DNA from: Actinomadura harenae
GTDB taxonomy: Bacteria > Actinomycetota > Actinomycetes > Streptosporangiales > Streptosporangiaceae
Direction of reading: 5' to 3'
Assembly (NCBI RefSeq): GCF_003696215.1
Contig: NZ_RFFG01000002.1
Location: forward strand, 1-64,000
DNA length: 64,000 nt
Shown: positions 42,703 through 51,399 of the stretch, piece after piece
Position numbering within the stretch: the stretch's first letter is position 1
Layout of the letters: the number at the start of each line of letters is the position of its first letter
The notes under the pieces: generated by a model
The model's input: the letters and a program-made list of their open reading frames with translations, nothing else
Database searches by the model: none
Told to the model about the DNA's origin: nothing
Position numbers and translations under genes: made by a program

Positions 42703-44130
42703 TCAGGTTGTGGGGGCGGATTGGGGAGTGGGGGTAGGGGTGGGCTCGGAGGTGGGGGTTGAGGTGGTGGACGGGGTCAGTTGGGGGACGGCGAGGGTGG
42801 ACAGGGCGGCGGCGGTGAGGACTGCTGCCGCGGTCCACAGGACGGTGGTGACGCCGTTGGCGTAGTGGTGGGGGTTGGTCATGTCGCCGGTGGCGCTGAA
42901 GACGGCTCCAAGGGCCGCGACGCCGAGGAGGGTGCCCAGTTGGCGGCTGACGTTGCTGACGCCGGACGCCACACCGGTCTGGGTGGGTGGGGCGAAGCCG
43001 AGGACGAGGCGGGTGACGGGCGGGAAGAACAGGCCCATGCCGATGCCCGCCAGGACGAAGCCGGGGACGAGGTCGGCATAGCTGAACGTCGGGCTCAAGC
43101 GGATCGCCAGCCAGGCCAGGCCGACGGCCTGGAAGAGGAGTGCCAGGGCGATCACCGGGCGGGTGCCCAGGCGGACCGTCAGTAGAGCGGTGAGGGGTGC
43201 CACCAGGAGGGGCATGGCCGTCCAGGGCAGGGTGCGGACGCCGGCCTCGAGCGGGGACATGTGGCCGATCATCTGCAGGAACTGGATCAGCAGGAACGTC
43301 ACGCCGAACATCCCGAAGCACATGGCGAGGTTGATCAGGTTCATGAGGGTGAAGCCGCGCGAGCGGAACAGGGTCAGCGGGAGCATCGGGTGGGGCGTGC
43401 GGGCCTCGTGAACGAGGAACGCGGCCAAGAGGATGAGGCCGACGATCTCCGCCCCGAGGACCTGGGGGCTCGTCCAGCCGTGCCCGTTGCCGCGGACCAG
43501 GCCGAGGACGACGCCGAGCAGGCCGAGGGTGATCAGGACGGTGCCGAGCGGGTCGAGGCGCTGGGCGGGGCCGCGGCTCTCGGTGAGGAAGCGCGGGGCG
43601 AGGCCGAGCACGAGCAGGCCGGTGGGAACGTTGATCCAGAAGATCCATTCCCAGGTGGCGTACTCGGTGACGGCGCCGCCGACGATCGGGCCCAGGGCGA
43701 CGCCGAGGCCGCTCATCACGCTCCAGGCGGCCAGGGCGGCGGCGCGGCGGGCGGGCGGGACGGCGTGGGCGAGCAGAGTGAGGGTGAGCGGGGCGAGGAT
43801 CGCGCCACCGAGCCCCTGGACGGCCCGGGCGGCGATCAGGGTGCCGATGCCGGGGGCGAGGGCCGCGGCGGCCGAGGCGACGGTGAACAGGGCCAGGCCG
43901 ATCATGAACAGGCGCCGCCGGCCGTGCCGGTCGGCGATGGCCGCCGCGGGGAGCAGTAGGACGGCGAAGGTCAGGGTGTAGGCGTTGACCGTCCATTCCA
44001 GGCCCTCGAGGCCGGTGCCGAGGTCTTCGCGGATGGCGGGCAGGGCGTTCGTGACGATGAGGTTGTCGAGGGTGACCATGAACAACGCGATGCCGGTCAC
44101 CACGAGGGTGCGGAGGGCGTGAGGTTTCAT
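42703..44130 (-). CDS. MFS drug transporter, DHA2 (14-helix) family
   Basis: A 475-residue proton-driven exporter of the EmrB/QacA type. The motif-A segment DRHGRRRLFMIGL after helix 2, motif C (GVALGPIVGGAV) and about 14 hydrophobic helices are present, with a Pro/Thr-rich C-terminal tail. It lies downstream of, and in line with, a TetR regulator, and an operator-like half-palindrome precedes it, so it is likely repressed by that TetR. Substrate unknown. Confidence 0.9.
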   Translation of the reverse strand: MKPHALRTLVVTGIALFMVTLDNLIVTNALPAIREDLGTGLEGLEWTVNAYTLTFAVLLLPAAAIADRHGRRRLFMIGLALFTVASAAAALAPGIGTLIAARAVQGLGGAILAPLTLTLLAHAVPPARRAAALAAWSVMSGLGVALGPIVGGAVTEYATWEWIFWINVPTGLLVLGLAPRFLTESRGPAQRLDPLGTVLITLGLLGVVLGLVRGNGHGWTSPQVLGAEIVGLILLAAFLVHEARTPHPMLPLTLFRSRGFTLMNLINLAMCFGMFGVTFLLIQFLQMIGHMSPLEAGVRTLPWTAMPLLVAPLTALLTVRLGTRPVIALALLFQAVGLAWLAIRLSPTFSYADLVPGFVLAGIGMGLFFPPVTRLVLGFAPPTQTGVASGVSNVSRQLGTLLGVAALGAVFSATGDMTNPHHYANGVTTVLWTAAAVLTAAALSTLAVPQLTPSTTSTPTSEPTPTPTPQSAPTT

Positions 44131-44138
44131 GCTGCTTC

Positions 44139-44166
44139 CTTGATTAGTTATCAGTCACTAACTTCG
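44139..44166 (-). promoter_or_regulatory. Second operator for the TetR regulator
   Basis: The TAACTTCG half-site (44159-44166), extended to TCACTAACTTCG, is identical to that at the TetR promoter; the other half is weak (4 of 8). An overlapping TTAGT-N8-ACTAA palindrome is also present. It lies just upstream of the MFS start codon. Confidence 0.6.
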
Positions 44167-44226
44167 ATGGCCAGAAAAAGGGCGCCCCGATGGGCGCGCT
44201 CAGTCGAAGGGGTGGTCGCCGGTCGC

Positions 44227-44844
44227 CTACTCCTCCCCTGCAGAGCACTGACCCGACGGCGCATGGTCGGCGGCACGATTGCCCAACGGCGCCTCATAGG
44301 GATGCTGTGACCACTCCACCAGCATGCGGGGCAGCCGCTCACCCCGGTCGAACGGGATGTTGAAGGCGGTCAGGACGTTCAGGAGCATGCCGACGGCGAC
44401 GAACCTCATCACCTCTTCGGGTGACTCGCCGGAGAGCTCACCGATCGTCCGCCACAGCTTGGCCCACTTGGCGTTGCCGAGGGAACGGAGCTCCGGGTCG
44501 TCCACGGCGGCGGCGTAGATCTGCAGCTGGAAGCGGAGCAGTGTCGGGTCGCCGGCCAGGATCTGGCGATAGCGGCCGCCCATGGCGGTCATCGCCTCGC
44601 CGCCGTACAGGCCGCCCGCCGCCTCGCACATCGCCTGCTCCATGTCGTCGAAGCAGCGTTCGGCGGCGGCGAGGAACAGCGCGCGCTTGGACGGGAACAG
44701 CCGGAAGAGGTAGGGCTGCGAGACCCCCACCCGCTCGGCGATCGCCGCGGTGGAGGTGCCGTCGAAGCCACTGCGGGCGAACTCGGCCATAGCGGCCCTG
44801 ATCGTCTGCTCGCGGCGCTCGTCGGCGCTCATCCGTGGACTCAT
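44227..44844 (-). CDS. TetR-family repressor
   Basis: A 205-residue regulator. The N-terminal helix-turn-helix STAAIAERVGVSQPYLFRLF is typical; the C-terminal ligand domain is not assignable. The start ATG at 44844 lies five bases from a perfect inverted repeat and lacks a ribosome binding site, fitting a leaderless mRNA. It likely represses itself and the MFS exporter downstream (97-base gap). Confidence 0.92.
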   Translation of the reverse strand: MSPRMSADERREQTIRAAMAEFARSGFDGTSTAAIAERVGVSQPYLFRLFPSKRALFLAAAERCFDDMEQAMCEAAGGLYGGEAMTAMGGRYRQILAGDPTLLRFQLQIYAAAVDDPELRSLGNAKWAKLWRTIGELSGESPEEVMRFVAVGMLLNVLTAFNIPFDRGERLPRMLVEWSQHPYEAPLGNRAADHAPSGQCSAGEE

Positions 44845-44848
44845 GATC

Positions 44849-44880
44849 CGAAGTTATTGGTCGATCACTAACTTCGTCAA
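44849..44880 (-). promoter_or_regulatory. TetR promoter with overlapping perfect operator
   Basis: Inverted repeat CGAAGTTA-N12-TAACTTCG (44849-44876) covers the -10 box and spacer of a minus-strand promoter: TTGACG (44875-44880), 17 bases, ATAACT (44852-44857). The -10 box ends seven bases before ATG, so autorepression of a leaderless transcript is likely. Confidence 0.75.
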
Positions 44881-44947
44881 GCCGATCTTGGCCACACTCT
44901 TCTTCCGCTCCGGTAAGCGAGGACGGAAGAGAGCGTGATCTTGAGGC

Positions 44948-46018
44948 TCAGAGGGCGACGCCGACGAAGACCGGCTCGTTGACCAGTTCGACGCCGAAGG
45001 CGGCACGGACGCCGTCGCGGACCTCGCGCGCGAGCGCGAGCAGGTCCTCGGTGCTACCGCCCTCCGGGTTGGTGAGAGCGAGGGTGTGCTTGGTGGAGAT
45101 GCGCGCGCGCCCGCGGGTGTGTCCCTTGGTGAATCCCGCGCGGTCGATGAGCCATGCGGCAGACGTCTTGACTCGGCCTTCACTTTCGGGGAAACGCGGG
45201 AAGGCCACATCCGGACCAAGGCGCTCGGCGACGCGTCGCTCGAGCTCGGCAAGGGAGGCCGCGTCCAGGATCGGGTTGGTGAAGAACGATCCGGCGCTGC
45301 GCGTGTCCAGGTCAGACGGGTCGAGCACCATGCCCTTGCCGCGCCGCAGTTCCAGGACGGCGTCACGCGCCTCCTTCAGCGGAACGCTCTCCCCCGGTTC
45401 GGCACCCACGCGGCGCGCGAGTTCGGCATAGGCGATCGGCTGGGAATCGTCGGATTCACGCAGCGCGTAGGTGACGCCGAGGACGACGTACTGGTCCGGG
45501 GTCTGTTTGAAGATGCTGTTGCGGTAGGTGAAGCGACACTCTTCCCGGGAGAGTGTGACGATCGTCCCCGCGCGGCGGTCGTAGGCGCGAACCTCGACGA
45601 TGGTCTCCGACACGTCCTGCCCGTAGGCTCCGACGTTCTGGATCGGGGTCGCGCCCACGCGCCCGGGAATGCCGGAGAGGCATTCGACTCCGGAGAGGCC
45701 GTCGGTGACGCAGCGCGCCACGAACGGCTCCCACTCCTCACCCGCCTGCACGCGCATGAGGACGCGCCCCTGGCCGTCCATCAGTTGCTCCGCGCCACGG
45801 GTCCCGACGTGGACGACCGTCCCGGGGAAGCCGTCGTCCGACACCACGAGGTTGCTGCCGCCGCCGAGCACCAGGACGGGCTCTCCGTCGGTGTCGGCCT
45901 CCCGGACGGCGTCGACGACCTCGGCCTCGGTGGTGGCCTCGACGAACCGCCGGGCCGGGCCGCCGAGCCGCAGCGTCGTGTATCCGGCCAGGTTCACCTC
46001 TTCAGCGAACACCGCCAC
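44948..46018 (-). CDS. murB: UDP-N-acetylenolpyruvoylglucosamine reductase
   Basis: A 356-residue FAD enzyme of peptidoglycan precursor synthesis, reducing the enolpyruvyl ether to UDP-MurNAc. The FAD-binding LVLGGGSNLVVSDDG, GIPGRVGATPIQNVGAYGQD, the YRNSIFK segment and the catalytic-serine loop RSAGSFFTNPIL are intact. Start is GTG 46018. Alone between the had operon and the TetR gene. Confidence 0.96.
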   Translation of the reverse strand: MAVFAEEVNLAGYTTLRLGGPARRFVEATTEAEVVDAVREADTDGEPVLVLGGGSNLVVSDDGFPGTVVHVGTRGAEQLMDGQGRVLMRVQAGEEWEPFVARCVTDGLSGVECLSGIPGRVGATPIQNVGAYGQDVSETIVEVRAYDRRAGTIVTLSREECRFTYRNSIFKQTPDQYVVLGVTYALRESDDSQPIAYAELARRVGAEPGESVPLKEARDAVLELRRGKGMVLDPSDLDTRSAGSFFTNPILDAASLAELERRVAERLGPDVAFPRFPESEGRVKTSAAWLIDRAGFTKGHTRGRARISTKHTLALTNPEGGSTEDLLALAREVRDGVRAAFGVELVNEPVFVGVAL

Positions 46019-46044
46019 GTGGTGTCTCCCCTCCCCTACGCGCG

Positions 46045-46080
46045 CATGAGCCGGGGGCGGCCAGCCGCCCCCGGCTCATG
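46045..46080 (-). terminator. Strong hairpin terminator of the had operon
   Basis: Seventeen perfect pairs (46045-46061 with 46064-46080, arms starting CATGAGCCGGGGG) and a two-base loop, 30 bases past the hadB stop. It separates hadAB from murB. Confidence 0.85.
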
Positions 46081-46109
46081 TGTACCGTACTTGTGGACCT
46101 CGACCGGAC

Positions 46110-46535
46110 TCAGGCGAGCCGGACGACGGCCTTGGCCCGGGTCAGGACCTTCTGGCCAACCGACCGGGCCGTCAGGGCCACGACGACCGTGTTGTCGTCG
46201 CGCTTCTCCTCGACCTTCCCGGTGATCTCCAGATCGGCGCCGCCCTCGTCGGGGACGACGACGGGCGCGGAGAAGCGCACGCCGTAGTCGACGACCGCGC
46301 CGGGGTCGCCCGCCCAGTCGGTCACATAGCGGCCGCCCTGGGCCATCGTGTACATGCCGTGGGCGATGACGTCCGGCAGGCCGACCTGCTTGGCGAAGCT
46401 CTCCCGCCAGTGGATCGGGTTGAAGTCGCCGGACGCGCCCGCGTACATGACGAGGTTCGCCCGGTCGACGTGGTAGGTCTGGGCGGGCAGTTCGTCGCCG
46501 ACGTTGACCTCGTCGAACTTCACCTTGGCGGTCAT
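46110..46535 (-). CDS. hadB: MaoC-like hydratase/dehydratase subunit (HadB type)
   Basis: A 141-residue hot-dog protein with the catalytic Asp37-His42 pair in GASGDFNPIHW followed by GLPDVIAHGMY, the hydratase-2 signature. Pairs with the upstream gene to form a (3R)-hydroxyacyl-ACP dehydratase, as in the FAS-II HadAB of mycobacteria. No HadC is present, and the host group is not known for mycolic acids, so the substrate may be ordinary fatty acyl chains. ATG overlaps the hadA stop by one base. Confidence 0.9.
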   Translation of the reverse strand: MTAKVKFDEVNVGDELPAQTYHVDRANLVMYAGASGDFNPIHWRESFAKQVGLPDVIAHGMYTMAQGGRYVTDWAGDPGAVVDYGVRFSAPVVVPDEGGADLEITGKVEEKRDDNTVVVALTARSVGQKVLTRAKAVVRLA

Positions 46536-46972
46536 CAGGCCCCCCGCTCCACGATCGTGTTGTACGACTTGCAGACGAGTTCGCCCTCGGCCGTCGTGAC
46601 CTCGGTGACGATGTCCACCTTCTCGTTGTTGCCGATCGCCTTGATCTCGGTGATCGTCGAGGTGCAGGTGACGACGTCCCCCGCGCGCACGGGGCGGACG
46701 TACTCGAAGCGCTGCTCGCCGTGGACGACCATGGCGAAGTCGATGCCCAGCTCGGGGTCGCCGAGCGCGCCCCCGCCGAGGGACACCACGATCGGGAAGG
46801 TGGGCGGCGCGATGACGTCGGGGTGGCCGGCGGCGCGGGCGGCCTCGGGGTCGCGGTAGACGGGGTTGGCGTCGCCGATGGCGTCCGCGAACTCCCGGAT
46901 CTTGACCCGGCTGACCTCGTAGGGCTCGCTGGGCGGGAACGTCCGCCCGATGAAATCACGGTTGATCGCCAT
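46535..46972 (-). CDS. hadA: MaoC-like dehydratase subunit (HadA type)
   Basis: A 145-residue hot-dog subunit. It has the structural hydratase region (ADAIGDANPVYRDPEAARAA ... IAPPTFPIV) but lacks the catalytic Asp-His pair in usual spacing, as HadA does. I used ATG 46972 (MAINRDFIGRTF); GTG/ATG further up adds eight residues. Lies between rpmG and hadB exactly as in mycobacteria. Confidence 0.9.
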   Translation of the reverse strand: MAINRDFIGRTFPPSEPYEVSRVKIREFADAIGDANPVYRDPEAARAAGHPDVIAPPTFPIVVSLGGGALGDPELGIDFAMVVHGEQRFEYVRPVRAGDVVTCTSTITEIKAIGNNEKVDIVTEVTTAEGELVCKSYNTIVERGA

Positions 46973-47134
46973 GCACTCCGTCCTTCTCGCTCGCATGCGG
47001 ACTCCCCGGCGGAGTCCGCTGGCTCGCGCGTGGAGTTCCCGTCCGGGCTCGTGCGCGCGGAGTCCGGGTCAGGGGTGCCCGCGCCCAAGCGCCCGCTTAC
47101 CGGTCTCGCTCCGGGACGGTAACAGAACGACGTT

Positions 47135-47168
47135 CAGCCCGCCCTCGCGGGTAGGCGAGGACGGGCTG
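47135..47168 (-). terminator. Terminator between rpmG and hadA
   Basis: Fourteen-position stem CAGCCCGCCCTCGC / GCGAGGACGGGCTG with one mismatch-like pair and a six-base loop, about 60 bases past the rpmG stop. The following minus-strand sequence is moderately T-rich. Confidence 0.7.
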
Positions 47169-47226
47169 AGGCGCGTCTGGGGCAAGCGCGAAGCTGCCGG
47201 CGCGGACCGCTGTGCTCGAACGGCTA

Positions 47227-47391
47227 CTAGCGGGTCTCGCGGTGCGGCCGGTGGGTCCGGCAGTTGGGGCAGTACTTCTTGATCTCCAGGCGGTCCGGGT
47301 CGTTCCGCCGGTTCTTCCGCGTGATGTAGTTGCGGTGCTTGCACTCCTGGCAGGCCAGCGTGATCTTTGGCCGGACGTCGGTGGCAGCCAC
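47227..47391 (-). CDS. rpmG: 50S ribosomal protein L33, zinc-binding type
   Basis: A 54-residue protein starting GTG 47391 with AAAGG upstream: [19 protein letters not shown], then [20 protein letters not shown] and [14 protein letters not shown]. The two CxxC pairs (CQEC and CPNC) mark the zinc-containing form, which in actinobacteria often has a zinc-free partner expressed under zinc limitation elsewhere. Confidence 0.95.
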   Translation of the reverse strand: MAATDVRPKITLACQECKHRNYITRKNRRNDPDRLEIKKYCPNCRTHRPHRETR

Positions 47392-47509
47392 GTTGGAGTG
47401 CCTTTCTGGGCTAGGGACATGGACGTTCTCGGTCGGCCGTCCAGGAGTGGAAGGCCGGCTGTTTCAACCCAGCCCTCTCGCCCCCGGAGGGGCCGAGAGG
47501 TTCGGGTAG

Positions 47510-47583
47510 TAGCGAGGGCCGGACTTGAACCGGCGACACAGCGATTATGAGCCGCTTGCTCTGCCTGACTGAGCTACCCCGCC
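47510..47583 (-). tRNA. trnM: tRNA-Met (CAT), elongator
   Basis: A 74-base cloverleaf: acceptor GGCGGGG / CCTCGCT with G-U pairs at 1-72 and 5-68, D-arm GCTC...GAGC, anticodon loop CTCATAA (anticodon CAT) and T-loop GTTCAAGTC. No encoded CCA. It lies just upstream of rpmG. Confidence 0.95.
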
Positions 47584-47951
47584 GTGATGGTCGGTGACGA
47601 CCGGATTGCAAGGATACCGGAAGTTCACCAAACCGGGGAAACGCGAGCTCCCGGGGCTTGCAGGGGGACTCGGTTCCTCGCGGTCCGCAGCGGACCGGAC
47701 CCCAGGTTACCTGCTGATGCGGTGACCTGCGAATCATCCCGCTGGGACCGGATGGACGGTACCACAACGCCCGCGCACGAGCGAATCGCGCGCACGCCCG
47801 ACCAGCGCCTTCCGCGCACTATCCGCATCACCATCACCATGGATCACGCTAGCGGGCCCACTCGCGGCCGGATCCCCTCGCATACGAGGCGCACATGGGG
47901 CACGCACGAAAAGAGCCGCATCCCTTGATCGGAATACGGCTCTTCTGGCTG
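47584..47951. other. Gap between the two tRNA genes
   Basis: About 370 bases with no gene or clear signal on either strand. It is slightly richer in A and T than its neighbours, and could hold a promoter for tRNA-Met, but I could not fix boxes. Confidence 0.5.
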
Positions 47952-48024
47952 AGCCCCTTTACGGAATCGAACCGTAGACCTTCTCCTTACCATGGAGACG
48001 CTCTGCCGACTGAGCTAAAGGGGC
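47952..48024 (-). tRNA. trnT: tRNA-Thr (GGT)
   Basis: A 73-base cloverleaf: acceptor GCCCCTT / AAGGGGC, anticodon loop ATGGTAA (anticodon GGT), T-loop GGTTCGATTCC. No encoded CCA. Order tRNA-Thr, tRNA-Met, rpmG matches other actinobacteria. Confidence 0.96.
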
Positions 48025-48186
48025 TTGTCCGCCCGCGTTCTTCCGTTCGCGGCGACAGGAAGAACAGTACACGGTCCGGCGGCGTAGTGCGAAATCAATC
48101 CGCCGGGCCCCAGGCCCGCCCGAGAGGGGCGCCACCAGGCGATCAGCAGGGTGGGCGCCCGTCCCGTGGCATGGGCTTCCGGGGGC

Positions 48187-49314
48187 TCAGCGAAGGAGGT
48201 GCCGGGCGATGACGACCTGCTGGATCTGGCTCGTCCCCTCGTAGATCCGGAACAGCCGGGCGTCCCGGTAGAACCGCTCGACGGGGACGCCGTGCATGTA
48301 GCCCATGCCACCGAACACCTGGACGGCCCTGTCGGCGACGCGTCCGACCATCTCCGAGCAGAAGTACTTGGTGCAGGACGGTCCGAGTTTGGTGTCCTCC
48401 CCGGCGTCGAAGGCGCGGGCGGCTTCCATGACCATCGCGCGTCCCGCGTACAGCTCGGCCTGGGAATCGGCGATGAGGCCCTGGATCAGCTGGTACTCGC
48501 CGATGGCGTGGCCACCTTGGGTGCGCTCGCGCGCGTACGCGACGGTCTCGTCCACGATCCGCTGGGCCAGGCCGACGCAGACGGCCGAGATGCTCACGCG
48601 CCCCTGCGCGAGCGAGGCCATCGCCGTGCGGAAGCCCGTCCCCTCGTCGCCGACCATCGCGGACGCGGGGACCCGGACACCGTCGAAGAAGACCTCCGCG
48701 GTGTGCGCGCCTCGCTGGCCCATCTTGGCGTCCGGTGTTCCGACCTTCAGGCCAGGAGCGCCCCCAGGGACGAGGAACGTGGAGATGCCGCGCGAGCCCG
48801 GTCCTCCTGTGCGCGCGAAGACCATGAACACGTCCGCCTCGGGGGCGTTGGTGATGAACCGTTTGGCACCGTCGATGACGTAGTGGTCCCCGTCACGCCT
48901 GGCGACCGTGGTGAGGGTGCTGGGGTCGGAGCCGGCCTCCGCCTCGGTCAGTGCGAACGCCCCCACGACCTCTCCGGACGCCAGGCGCGGTAGCCAGGAC
49001 GCCCGCTGCTCAGGCGAGCCGGATTTCACGAGAACCTGCCCGGCGATGCCGTTGCTCGTCCCGAACATGGAGCGGAAGGCAGGGCTGGCATAGCCGACCT
49101 CGAAGACCAGCCTGACCTCCTCGCTCAGCGATAGGCCGAGGCCCCCGTACTCCTCCGGCAGCGCGTACCCGAACAGGCCCATCTCGCGCGCGCCTTGACG
49201 GATCGACTCCGGAATGGAGTCGGACTCTTCGATCTTGTCCTCGCGGGGAATGACTTGCTCGCGCACGAAGGCGCGTACGGCCGAAACGACGTCGGCGAAC
49301 TCCTGAGCGTCCAT
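48187..49314 (-). CDS. Acyl-CoA dehydrogenase
   Basis: A 375-residue flavoenzyme of fatty-acid or branched-chain acyl-CoA oxidation. Present are the FAD/substrate segment AFALTEAEAGSDPSTL, the FITNAPEADVFMVFART block, and the C-terminal catalytic Glu (about residue 359) in YRDARLFRIYEGTSQIQQ. The start ATG is eight bases from a TAGAAT -10-like box, so it is probably leaderless. Divergent from the next gene over a palindromic operator. Confidence 0.93.
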   Translation of the reverse strand: MDAQEFADVVSAVRAFVREQVIPREDKIEESDSIPESIRQGAREMGLFGYALPEEYGGLGLSLSEEVRLVFEVGYASPAFRSMFGTSNGIAGQVLVKSGSPEQRASWLPRLASGEVVGAFALTEAEAGSDPSTLTTVARRDGDHYVIDGAKRFITNAPEADVFMVFARTGGPGSRGISTFLVPGGAPGLKVGTPDAKMGQRGAHTAEVFFDGVRVPASAMVGDEGTGFRTAMASLAQGRVSISAVCVGLAQRIVDETVAYARERTQGGHAIGEYQLIQGLIADSQAELYAGRAMVMEAARAFDAGEDTKLGPSCTKYFCSEMVGRVADRAVQVFGGMGYMHGVPVERFYRDARLFRIYEGTSQIQQVVIARHLLR

Positions 49315-49321
49315 GGGAGCC

Positions 49322-49346
49322 GATTCTAGAATTCCACTCTAGAATC
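49322..49346. promoter_or_regulatory. Operator between divergent genes
   Basis: Perfect inverted repeat GATTCTAGA-N7-TCTAGAATC. It contains a TAGAAT -10-like hexamer on each strand (minus 49323-49328; plus 49340-49345), so a bound regulator would block both the acyl-CoA dehydrogenase and the 49368 gene. Confidence 0.7.
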
Positions 49347-49367
49347 CGGTATGCCAGGGTGATCCAC

Positions 49368-50405
49368 ATGGGTTCCGAGGATTTCCACCGGGCCTGCGAT
49401 GCCCTCGTCCAGGCCGCGATCGACGACAACCCCGCGTTCAGCGGCTTGTTGCCGCAGGTCATGGGCATGAGCCAGCAGGTCTCCGCCGCCGATCTGTCCG
49501 CGGCGCTGCCGCGCATCGCGGACGGCCTGGGCAAGGCCCAGCCCTCACTGGGCGGCTGGCTCTCCATCCTGTCCGGCTCCTGGGTGGAGAACGGCGCCGC
49601 TCCGGAGGGCATCGGCCTTCCTCTGGTCGAGCGTGCGACCGAGGTGTTCGGGGAGGCCGACGCCTTCGCGCGCGCATGGAGCGAGGCGACGGGAAGCACG
49701 CCGCCCGACATGGAGGACGACGGTCCTTCGCAGGAGATCGTGGACATCCTCGTCCCGCAGCTCGGTGAAGCCTCCGTCAGCGCGATGCTGGCCTGGTTCT
49801 CGGTTCCGCAGTTCGCCCTGGCGATGACCACGGTCCTGCAGAACTCCGCGATGGTGCGCGGAAGCATCCAGGACCGCGAGAACCGTGCGCGCCTCGCCGG
49901 CGAGCTCGTCGAGTTCCACTCGCACATGAGCTACGTGCAGGGACTCCTGCGCGTGCTCGAGGGCGAGCGGCTTCTCGTGTTGGACCGAGCCAGCAAGCGA
50001 GGCTGGACGGTCCAGATCGCGGGAATCGGCGACAACTTCCAGTTGCACGTCCTTCTGGGCGGAGCGCTTCTAGGCCGTCCCGAATGCATGCCCGGTGAGC
50101 CGCTTCCGCCGGAATGGGTCGCTTGGTTCACCGACCAGGACCCGGAAGGCCGTCCCATCATCAACAGCCCGTGGAACCTCGTGGACGGTCACGGCGGGTG
50201 GATCTACAACGAAGGCGTGCCTGCGGACATCCCCGCCATCAACGGCACCCGCGTGGTCGTCCTGGACCCGCCCTCGTACACGCGTCACTTCCCGGCCGGA
50301 CGACGCTTCCCGATGATGGACGCGACTCTCACCATCGAGGGCGTCCACCACCCTGAGGACCTCGCCTCCTGGTGGCCGCACATCGGTCCGGACCACGGCC
50401 GGTAG
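49368..50405 (+). CDS. Conserved-looking hypothetical protein
   Basis: A 345-residue soluble protein without recognised domains, signal peptide or membrane span. The N-terminal half (to about 210) is helical; the C-terminal half has many Trp/Gly/Pro residues (VAWFTDQDPEGRPIINSPWN, GHGGWIYNEGV). Start taken at ATG 49368 (MGSEDFHRACDAL); a GTG at 49359 is an alternative. It shares an operator with the divergent acyl-CoA dehydrogenase gene. Function unknown. Confidence 0.8.
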   Translation: MGSEDFHRACDALVQAAIDDNPAFSGLLPQVMGMSQQVSAADLSAALPRIADGLGKAQPSLGGWLSILSGSWVENGAAPEGIGLPLVERATEVFGEADAFARAWSEATGSTPPDMEDDGPSQEIVDILVPQLGEASVSAMLAWFSVPQFALAMTTVLQNSAMVRGSIQDRENRARLAGELVEFHSHMSYVQGLLRVLEGERLLVLDRASKRGWTVQIAGIGDNFQLHVLLGGALLGRPECMPGEPLPPEWVAWFTDQDPEGRPIINSPWNLVDGHGGWIYNEGVPADIPAINGTRVVVLDPPSYTRHFPAGRRFPMMDATLTIEGVHHPEDLASWWPHIGPDHGR

Positions 50406-50493
50406 GAACGACTCGTGCGCGTCGCGCGTGCGGGCCAGAAGGCAGGCCCGCACGCGGCACGGCAGCCTGAAGCCAGGCGCGACAACGCGGAAG

Positions 50494-51240
50494 CTACAGG
50501 CGGACCATGACCGCCGTGGCGTCGTCGTAGCGCTTCCCCCTGCGTGAGCCGTCCGGCTCTGCGGACTCGGCGGCGCGCGTCCGCTCGATGACCTCGCGAG
50601 GGCCTTCGCGGTCGGTGAGATCGAGGAGGCCGCGCCAGTCGAGCGCGCCGAACCGCTCCACGAGCCGGGACGCGCCGTCGGTGAACATCGCCGCCCGCCG
50701 GACGGAAGCAGCCCCGACCCGGCCGCTGAGAGCCTCGCAGGCGGCCTCGGGGCGGGTGCTCGCGACCCAGAACCCTTCGGGCGCGTTCCGGGCCGCACGG
50801 ACGGCCTCAAGCGTGTAGCTGGTCAGATGGTCAACGCGGTCATCCCGGACGACATGCACTTCACCATCCACATCGAGCAGAACCGGCGAATCAGCAAGAA
50901 CCAGCCACTCCAGTGCATCGTCCCGATGCCGCAGCATCGCGACCGTCGCGGACGGACTGTCGGGGTTGGCCAAATCGCACCGGTCGGCATGGAGTTCACA
51001 CACCGTCTTGATGGCCTCGGCGAGCAGATCGTCCAGCGGACGGTCGTCATCTACCGCAAGCCTCAGCGCGAGCGCTCCGCCTAGACGTCGCACGAGCCAG
51101 GCAGGGTTGTGCACACATCCGCTGTTCACACCCGGGGGCGCGGTGGCCCCGTCTAGGACGACGGCCCAATCCGGGCCTGCGACCACGAAGTCCTCGTTCG
51201 GACGTCCGGGCGTCGGTTCGCTCGCGAAGCTCACATGCAC
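50494..51240 (-). CDS. PP2C-like protein phosphatase
   Basis: A 248-residue protein with the PP2C order of motifs: RPNEDFVV, VVLDGAT (metal Asp-Gly), LVLADSPVLL, MFTDGASRLVE and KRYDDATAVMVRL. The usual DGMGG motif is shortened to DGAT, so activity is likely but specialised. GTG at 51240 or 51234 could both start it. It is convergent with the preceding gene and divergent from lepB. Confidence 0.82.
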   Translation of the reverse strand: MHVSFASEPTPGRPNEDFVVAGPDWAVVLDGATAPPGVNSGCVHNPAWLVRRLGGALALRLAVDDDRPLDDLLAEAIKTVCELHADRCDLANPDSPSATVAMLRHRDDALEWLVLADSPVLLDVDGEVHVVRDDRVDHLTSYTLEAVRAARNAPEGFWVASTRPEAACEALSGRVGAASVRRAAMFTDGASRLVERFGALDWRGLLDLTDREGPREVIERTRAAESAEPDGSRRGKRYDDATAVMVRL

Positions 51241-51399
51241 GAGCCTGGTCTACACGTCCGCTCGTCCTGGGAACAACAACGGCCGTCTGGGAACCAACGA
51301 AGGCCGGTGGCGCGTCCACGACATGGGGCCGATCCACAGGCGCGCTGAGGCATCGGACACCATAAGCTGGCAAGCCTGTCCCCGGGGAGGTTCTCGAAC

